Of a stretch of DNA of 64,000 nt, positions 59,035 through 64,000 are shown piece after piece. Both the position numbers and the translations under genes were made by a program. Under the pieces are notes generated by a model. The model searched no databases, was not told where the DNA came from, and was given only the letters and a program-made list of their open reading frames with translations. Source of the stretch: Pseudothermotoga sp. (GTDB lineage: Bacteria; Thermotogota; Thermotogae; Thermotogales; DSM-5069). The stretch spans positions 62,001 through 126,000 of the forward strand of contig DOKY01000002.1 of NCBI GenBank assembly GCA_003510135.1, in the 5' to 3' direction. The stretch's first letter is position 1. Every line of letters begins with the position of its first letter.

Positions 59035-60567
59035 GTGGAGAAAGCTGTCGAGATGATCCAGATAGTGAAACGCTTTCCTCAGGTGGTTGCGAACGATCAT
59101 GTGGACCTGACGGTGCTAAAGGGCGAGATACATGCGATCGTGGGAGAGAACGGTGCTGGAAAGACGACGCTGATGAACCAGTTGTACGGCCTTCTGAAAC
59201 CTGACTCCGGTGAGATACGCATCTTCGGTAAGAAGGTCAACTTCAAAGGTCCCCGTGACGCCATCTTGATGGGTATTGGAATGGTTCATCAGCATTTCAT
59301 GCTGGTCAATAACCTGACGGTGGCGGAGAACGTGGTGCTTGGCTCCGAAGCAGGAATTGGCCCTCTTTTTGATCTCAAGTCTGCACGCAAGAAAGTTTCA
59401 GAACTTTCGAAACGCTACGGCTTGCACGTGGATGTCGACGCGAAGATAGAGGATTTACCCGTCGGGATGCAACAGAGAGTAGAGATACTCAAAGTCCTTT
59501 ACAGGGGAGCTGAGATTCTCATTCTGGATGAGCCCACGGCGGTGCTCACGCCCCAGGAAACGGAAGAGCTCTTCGAAACGATGTTCAGGTTGAGGGAAAA
59601 TGGGAAAACGATCATTTTCATTTCGCATAAATTGAACGAGGTGATGCGTGTCAGCGATCGCATCACGGTGATGCGCCAGGGTAAAGTCACCGGTGTGCTA
59701 AACAAGAGCGAGACTGATCCCAGACAGATAGCACGTCTCATGGTGGGCAGGGATGTGGTTTTCACGGTGGAGAAGACGCCGGCCAGGCCCAACGGTGTGG
59801 TCTTGAAGGTTGAGAATCTCCACGTTAAGGATTACAGGAACTTGGAAGCCGTCAAAGGCGTTTCCTTTGAAGTGAGGGCCGGTGAAATCTACGCGATCGC
59901 AGGTGTTGCGGGCAATGGTCAGACAGAGTTGGTCGAAGCGCTCACGGGTTTGAGAAAACCCGTTTCGGGCAGGGTGTACTTCTTGGGAAAAGATATCACC
60001 CACGCAACACCCAGGGAACTGAGGGAGATGGGAATGGGGCACATTCCTGAGGACAGGCACAAGTACGGCCTGATTCTCCAGTTCCCCGCTTATTACAACG
60101 TGATCTTAGGTAGACACCACAGACCTCCGTTCGCAAACGGAGAGTTTCTCTGTCACAGCAAAATCCTGAGCTTTGCGGAGAATCTGCTCAGCAGGTTCGA
60201 CGTACGACCGAACAACGTGAGGATGCTCGGGGCGAACTTCTCAGGAGGCAATCAGCAAAAACTCGTCATTGCGAGGGAAATAGGGTTGGAACCTAAGCTC
60301 ATGGTGGTTTCTCAACCAACGAGGGGTTTGGACGTCGGTGCGACAGAGTTCGTGCACAAGACCCTCATTCAGTTACGAGATTCAGGTGTCGCAATATTGC
60401 TCGTTTCGATGGAACTCGACGAGGTTCTCTCACTGGCAGACCGAATCGCCGTCATGTACAACGGTCAGATCATGGGAGAGGTTGAACCGAACGCCGTTTC
60501 TATCGAAGAGATAGGTCTCATGATGGCTGGCCACAGACTGGAAGAGATCAGGGGGCGTGTGGCTTGA
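59035..60567 (+). CDS. Nucleoside-type ABC transporter ATPase with two ABC domains
   Basis: Tandem ABC domains over 510 residues. The first has GENGAGKTTLMNQLYGL, QHFMLVNNLTVAENVVLG, PVGMQQRVEILKVLY and ILILDEPTAVLTPQE. The second has the degenerate Walker A GVAGNGQTELVEAL, MGHIPEDRHKYGLI, FSGGNQQKLVIAREI and MVVSQPTRGLDVGA. This matches the ATPases of BMP/YufNOPQ-type nucleoside importers and the ribose/galactoside group. GTG 59035 has GAGAGG upstream; its stop overlaps the first permease gene. Confidence 0.93.
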   Translation: MEKAVEMIQIVKRFPQVVANDHVDLTVLKGEIHAIVGENGAGKTTLMNQLYGLLKPDSGEIRIFGKKVNFKGPRDAILMGIGMVHQHFMLVNNLTVAENVVLGSEAGIGPLFDLKSARKKVSELSKRYGLHVDVDAKIEDLPVGMQQRVEILKVLYRGAEILILDEPTAVLTPQETEELFETMFRLRENGKTIIFISHKLNEVMRVSDRITVMRQGKVTGVLNKSETDPRQIARLMVGRDVVFTVEKTPARPNGVVLKVENLHVKDYRNLEAVKGVSFEVRAGEIYAIAGVAGNGQTELVEALTGLRKPVSGRVYFLGKDITHATPRELREMGMGHIPEDRHKYGLILQFPAYYNVILGRHHRPPFANGEFLCHSKILSFAENLLSRFDVRPNNVRMLGANFSGGNQQKLVIAREIGLEPKLMVVSQPTRGLDVGATEFVHKTLIQLRDSGVAILLVSMELDEVLSLADRIAVMYNGQIMGEVEPNAVSIEEIGLMMAGHRLEEIRGRVA

Positions 60568-61598
60568 ACCAGAGGGTTTGGTCGTTTCTCGTGCCGTTAC
60601 TTTCGGTCATCGTTGCGTTGATAATCGCATCCTTCGTTATTCTGATGATAGGAAAAAATCCCATCACTGCATATGCAGCTCTGGTAAGAGGGGCACTCGG
60701 CTCAAAGATGGCGATCGCATCGACGATCGTGAAAACGACACCCTTGATTCTCACCGGATTGGCCGTCGGATTTGGTTTCAGGGCAGGTCTGTTCAACATA
60801 GGTGCGGAGGGTCAAATGATCATGGGCGCAATGGCTGCCACAGCTTTCGCAATCAACGTTGGTTGGATGCCGGCAGTTCTGGCGATACCATTGACGATGC
60901 TGGTGGGCATGCTCGCCGGTGCTGGCTATGCGTCGATCGCAGGCTTTTTGAAGGCCAAAACTGGTGCGCACGAAGTCGTCACCACGATCATGCTGAACTG
61001 GATCGCGGATTACTTTTCGAGCTACGTCGTGACGGTGCCGATGGGTGTAGGTTTTGGTACACCCAAGAGTCCCGAGATAGCCTCGAGCGCAAAACTGCCA
61101 CCATTGATGGTGGTTCAGGCAACGGAACTCACGAGCGGCATCATAGTCGCCGTGCTGGCCGCCGTTTTCATCAAGATCTTGCTCGACAAGACGAGCAAAG
61201 GGTACGAGTTGAAGGCGGCAGGTTTCAACCCGTACGCGGCGGAGTACGGGGGAATAAAACTGGCAGAGAACATAGTTCTGGCGATGGCGATCAGTGGCGC
61301 ACTCGCAGGGCTTGCAGGTACGCTGGAAGTCATGGGTGTCCATCACAGATTCTTGGGGACTCTGTCCGGCGGGAAGGGTTTCGACGGTATCTCCATTGCC
61401 CTGATAGGGCAAAACAATCCCATAGGCATCATCTTTGCTGCCCTGCTCATGGGCGCGTTGCGTAACGGTTCGAACGAGATGCAGTTCGTGGGGGTTCCAA
61501 AACACATCATCATGATTGTTCAGGCGATCATCATATTTCTCGTTGCCGCAGACCGCATCGTCAGGACCATTTTCTTAAGAAAGAAGGTGGCCAAATGA
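60564..61598 (+). CDS. Nucleoside-type ABC transporter permease 1
   Basis: About 8-10 membrane helices over 344 residues, with the BPD_transp_2 motif GLAVGFGFRAGLFNIGAEGQMIMGA near the middle of the first half, EVVTTIMLNWIADYF, and LKAAGFNPYAAEYGGI leading to SGALAGLAGTLEVMG. TTG 60564 makes a TTGA overlap with the ATPase gene. It pairs with the next permease as a heterodimer. Confidence 0.93.
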   Translation: MNQRVWSFLVPLLSVIVALIIASFVILMIGKNPITAYAALVRGALGSKMAIASTIVKTTPLILTGLAVGFGFRAGLFNIGAEGQMIMGAMAATAFAINVGWMPAVLAIPLTMLVGMLAGAGYASIAGFLKAKTGAHEVVTTIMLNWIADYFSSYVVTVPMGVGFGTPKSPEIASSAKLPPLMVVQATELTSGIIVAVLAAVFIKILLDKTSKGYELKAAGFNPYAAEYGGIKLAENIVLAMAISGALAGLAGTLEVMGVHHRFLGTLSGGKGFDGISIALIGQNNPIGIIFAALLMGALRNGSNEMQFVGVPKHIIMIVQAIIIFLVAADRIVRTIFLRKKVAK

Positions 61599-62548
61599 GA
61601 CTTTTCCTCGCTCTGATAGACATTTTTACCAACCCGGCTTTCTACAAGCTCACTCTGACGGCCGCCACACCATTGATCTTTGCTTCATTAGGAGGAGTTT
61701 TCAGTGAGATAACTGGTGTTGTGAACATCGCCCTGGAGGGCATCATGCTCATGGGGGCCTTCGTGTCGGTCGTCTTCACGTGGTTGACGGGAAACGCGTG
61801 GATTGGAGTTCTTTTTGCTATTCTTGTAGGAATCGGTATGGCCTGGTTACATGCGTGGGCGAGCATAACGTGGAGGGGGAACCAGATAGTTTCGGGCACG
61901 GCACTAATACTCCTCGCACAGGGGGTCACGGGCTTTCTAATGGAACCGATCTTTGGAAGACCTGGTCAAACAGACATCGTGGGTAAGATCCCGGAGGTCA
62001 AAATTCCACTTTTGATGAAGAACAGATTCTTAGCGCAGTCCATTGGTGAGCTGAGCCCGATGATATACATGGCTTTCGCTTCTGTGTTCATTGCTTGGTT
62101 CATCATCTACAAGACGAAACTGGGTCTGAGAATGAGGGCGGTGGGTGAAAATCCAGAGGCTGCCGACACTCTCGGTGTGAACGTATACGCGGTGAGGTAT
62201 TTTGGAGTGCTCATGAGCGGTGTGATGGCCTCGTTAGGAGGGGCATTCTTGAGCGTGGGTGAGGTGGGAAACTTTCGCGAGCTGATGACCGGCGGACGTG
62301 GTTTCATAGCGCTCGCCGCGATGATTCTCGGGAACTGGAATCCCGTGGGGGCAATGTGGGCCAGCTTACTGTTTGGTTTTTCAGAAGCCTTCGCGAACCA
62401 GTTGCAGAGTAGCCCACTGCTAAGAGTGGCTTCGACCACGAAACCTTTGTTCAACATGTTTCCGTTTATTGTCACGCTGATTGTGATTGCTGGCTTCATT
62501 GGAAAGACGCGACCACCTGCGGCTGACGGTGTGCCCTACGAGAAGTGA
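61595..62548 (+). CDS. Nucleoside-type ABC transporter permease 2
   Basis: A BPD_transp_2 permease of 317 residues: ATPLIFASLGGVFSEITGVVNIALEGIMLMGAF is the diagnostic motif, followed by WRGNQIVSGTALILLAQGVT and LRMRAVGENPEAADTLGVNVYAVRYFGVLMSG. ATG 61595 overlaps permease 1 (ATGA). Last gene of the operon; a hairpin lies just after it. Confidence 0.93.
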   Translation: MRLFLALIDIFTNPAFYKLTLTAATPLIFASLGGVFSEITGVVNIALEGIMLMGAFVSVVFTWLTGNAWIGVLFAILVGIGMAWLHAWASITWRGNQIVSGTALILLAQGVTGFLMEPIFGRPGQTDIVGKIPEVKIPLLMKNRFLAQSIGELSPMIYMAFASVFIAWFIIYKTKLGLRMRAVGENPEAADTLGVNVYAVRYFGVLMSGVMASLGGAFLSVGEVGNFRELMTGGRGFIALAAMILGNWNPVGAMWASLLFGFSEAFANQLQSSPLLRVASTTKPLFNMFPFIVTLIVIAGFIGKTRPPAADGVPYEK

Positions 62549-62558
62549 GGCATCTCGA

Positions 62559-62610
62559 AAAGTGCTCCTAACGATGTCGGTGCTCTTCGCTATCGTTCGC
62601 ACTTTCTTCT
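62559..62610 (+). terminator. Probable terminator of the BMP transporter operon
   Basis: AAAGTGC (62559-62565) pairs with GCACTTT (62599-62605), with an inner AACGAT/ATCGTT stem of 6 bp, and is followed by CTTCT. The nested stem starts 11 bases after the permease stop. Confidence 0.6.
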
Positions 62611-62751
62611 GATGAGCATATACCTTCTTCACCTCAGATGTCCAGCAGCAATTTTTACGAAAGCCCGCCGGGAAAGTGTACTCTTTCAAGGGTGGAATGA
62701 AAGGCTGCTTTTTCGTTAGATATATTGCAGTTTTTCTAATGATGGTAATGT

Positions 62752-62877
62752 ACAACAGAAGGGAAAGTAAATTGTGAGCAAAGCCGATTCCCTGCAGATA
62801 GAGCTATTAAGTGCGAATGTGGTTGGAACTGCGATAGGGATGTTAATGTTGAAGTGGAAAGCCCACTACTTCAATAG
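62752..62877 (+). pseudogene. Relic of an IS200/IS605-family tnpB (C-terminal zinc ribbon)
   Basis: Reading the frame that ends at TAG 62875-62877 gives NCEQSRFPADRAIKCECGW followed by NCDRDVN and VEVESPLLQ. The C-x-C-G-W...DRD-V-N pattern is the end of the TnpB/OrfB zinc-ribbon domain, but the usual N-A-A-x-N-I continuation is missing and the rest of the ~400-residue protein is absent. The stop falls in a hairpin typical of IS605 right ends. Bases 62611-62751 between the terminator and this relic show no gene that I can support, and 62882-63073 likewise. Confidence 0.72.
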
Positions 62878-62881
62878 TGGG
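62862..62881 (+). repeat. IS605-type right-end hairpin
   Basis: CCCACTA, loop CTTCAA, TAGTGGG is a perfect 7-bp stem preceded by AAAG. The AAGCCCAC...TTCA...GTGGG pattern directly overlapping the tnpB stop is characteristic of the right ends of IS200/IS605-family elements, where it also forms the end of the reRNA/omegaRNA. No left end was found in the window. Confidence 0.7.
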
Positions 62882-63073
62882 AAAAGGTCACTCAACGGCA
62901 TTGACCTGACAGCATACAATAACAGCGACATCACTGAAGACGAAATCAGAATACAAGATCAAAATTAACCCATGCCACTTGTTGATCTTCACTGATCGGT
63001 TGGAATCTTTCTTTGTCTTCGTGTGTTGGCCATGGTGGAGAAATTCCTCGGAGAATTCTTCTTGGCGATAAGC

Positions 63074-64000
63074 TCATTCCCCGGAAGGTTCAGATGATTT
63101 TTCTGGTTCATCCAAAACCTTTGGGCTCGCGATGAACTCCACCTCGTCCCCTTCTTTGATTGGGTCCACGAAGCTTGCCTCTCTCCCATTCAGCGTGATC
63201 CTGTAGTCTTTCAAGTTTTCCGTGTTTATCTCCGCACTGGCCAATACATCGGCTAGGATGGGTTCAAACCGTGACAGTTGAATCACCATGCCATCTGACA
63301 GGGCCTTATCCGAACTGACGTATTCACCGTTGACTAAGACAGTATGGTTCTTTTGAGTGATCTCGATCTGCTTGCCGTTGAACTTTACTTTTATACTGAG
63401 GGGTTGAGGAAGAAGGTCTTTCACCTTCATCTCGACTCCTTCGAAATGGTAGAAAAATCCCTGTTCCGTTTCTTCAAACCTTTGGAGTGTCAACTTGAAC
63501 CTTGGCACAACTTTGATTTCACCGTTCACTGTGCACCTCACAAAGCCAAGTTTTTCGTTCAAGAGCTGCTCTATCTCCTCTTTCGTTGGCCAGGAAACAA
63601 CGATGTCGTCACCATCGTTCACTAATCTTTGCAGATCTTCGACATTTTGGCCGTTCACGATCACAGTGGGAAGAAGCTCGAAGACCTGGTTACCGTTGAG
63701 AAAGGCCCGAACAGGCTTGATTAAGTCTTTCAGCATTGGCGATTCAGGTGTTTCACCTTCAAGAAACTCCACTTCAACTTCATCTCCTGTTTTCAACGTC
63801 CCATGAAGCGCGCATTCCCTGCCGTTGACTTTTACACGATACTTCTTTCTAATAATACCCCGTACGAGTTTCGTTTCGCCGTTCAACGTGTACACGAGCG
63901 ACGGTCTGATTTCGCCTATGAGGTCTCTTATGCTGTAACCAGACTGAGTGAGCAGCTGCAGAACCGTCGGAGCCCTACCGAAATTCAACAACCGCACTTC
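63074..64000 (-). CDS. C-terminal part of a protein with repeated beta-grasp-like modules, 5' truncated by the window
   Basis: The frame is open at the right edge (GTG 63997 need not be the start). About 308 residues are visible. Four or five copies of a loose repeat of the form VxVNGxxx...LxxGDxVxF can be seen (KVNGRECALHGTLKTGDEVEV, VIVNGQNVEDLQRLVNDGDDIVV, VLVNGEYVSSDKALSDGMVIQ, ITLNGREASFVDPIKEGDEVEF), similar to ThiS/MoaD-like beta-grasp or SLBB strands. The N-terminal GRAPTVLQLLTQSGYSIRDLI could be the end of an actin-like (FtsA/PilM-type) domain, but this is weak. The C-terminus is acidic and Ser/Pro-rich. Function not assigned. Confidence 0.7.
   Translation of the reverse strand, partial: EVRLLNFGRAPTVLQLLTQSGYSIRDLIGEIRPSLVYTLNGETKLVRGIIRKKYRVKVNGRECALHGTLKTGDEVEVEFLEGETPESPMLKDLIKPVRAFLNGNQVFELLPTVIVNGQNVEDLQRLVNDGDDIVVSWPTKEEIEQLLNEKLGFVRCTVNGEIKVVPRFKLTLQRFEETEQGFFYHFEGVEMKVKDLLPQPLSIKVKFNGKQIEITQKNHTVLVNGEYVSSDKALSDGMVIQLSRFEPILADVLASAEINTENLKDYRITLNGREASFVDPIKEGDEVEFIASPKVLDEPEKSSEPSGE

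Noticed and set aside
60702..61505. 267-codon open frame antisense to a transporter permease
   Set aside because: Antisense shadow; the plus-strand permease motifs are unambiguous.
62774..62968. A 64-codon open frame in the region after the BMP transporter
   Set aside because: It runs through the IS605 right-end hairpin in a frame different from the recognisable TnpB zinc-ribbon fragment, shows no family features and has no convincing ribosome binding site.

Overview
The window reads as a chromosome segment of a thermophilic Thermotogales bacterium (Thermotoga/Pseudothermotoga type). The basis is gene content and order: dnaX-ybaB-gap-pgk(-tpi) with an out-of-frame pgk/tpi junction, as described for Thermotoga maritima; a DrrA/HpkA-type two-component pair followed a few genes later by an EF-G paralogue; a stand-alone MTA/SAH deaminase; and a dnaE without a working PHP metal site. 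Coding density is very high. Most genes overlap by 1-30 bases and use strong GGAGG-type ribosome binding sites, often with GTG or TTG starts. Species cannot be fixed from the sequence alone.

Layout. 1-8690 (+): end of a beta-barrel-like surface protein, a UvrD-type helicase, recN, a phosphohexomutase, MTA/SAH deaminase and a YhcC-like radical SAM protein. 8677-12628 (-): S9 peptidase, flavodoxin-fold reductase, ornithine aminotransferase. 12842-23455 (+): a secreted P1-nuclease/phospholipase C-like protein, then a long run with the response regulator/histidine kinase pair, pyrimidine-nucleoside phosphorylase, a phosphodiester glycosidase-like protein, EF-G2, DUF503, YqeK, a membrane-anchored protein, a glutaredoxin-like protein and ComB. 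23418-28258 (-): dnaX-ybaB-gap-pgk-tpi. 28307-31647 (+): lytic transglycosylase, a second two-component system, DUF1385. 31649-33145 (-): HD phosphohydrolase. 33201-41736 (+): DUF2344, receiver protein, SpoIIE-type phosphatase, YebC, a beta-rich secreted protein, CheR, LspA, RluD-like synthase, DnaE; then tRNA-Thr(GGT). 41859-49423 (-): amidohydrolase, HerA-like ATPase, RibF, TruB, RbfA, an HDOD protein and a histidine kinase. 49545-50918 (+): orphan Phd-type antitoxin and a sugar-ABC ATPase. 51014-51658: a decayed UbiA-family prenyltransferase. 51672-54529 (+): cobalamin riboswitch and a BtuFCD-like importer. 54523-55894 (-): a zinc-ribbon/MshEN protein and a SARP-like (BTAD) regulator. 55980-62548 (+): a membrane protein of unknown function and a BMP-type nucleoside ABC transporter. 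62549-63073: terminator and an IS200/IS605 tnpB relic. 63074-64000 (-): C-terminal part of a protein with beta-grasp-like repeats.

The most notable points are: (i) the pgk/tpi junction, where triosephosphate isomerase has no usable start that keeps its catalytic lysine and must be made as a PGK-TIM fusion through slippage on an A9 run; (ii) the apparent terminator of that operon, embedded antisense in the convergent comB gene; (iii) a 10-bp hairpin that would hide the ribosome binding site of the flavin reductase; (iv) a RibF lacking the riboflavin kinase domain; (v) two regulatory proteins of unusual architecture at 54.5-55.9 kb; and (vi) two gene relics. No CRISPR array, prophage or intact insertion sequence is visible.
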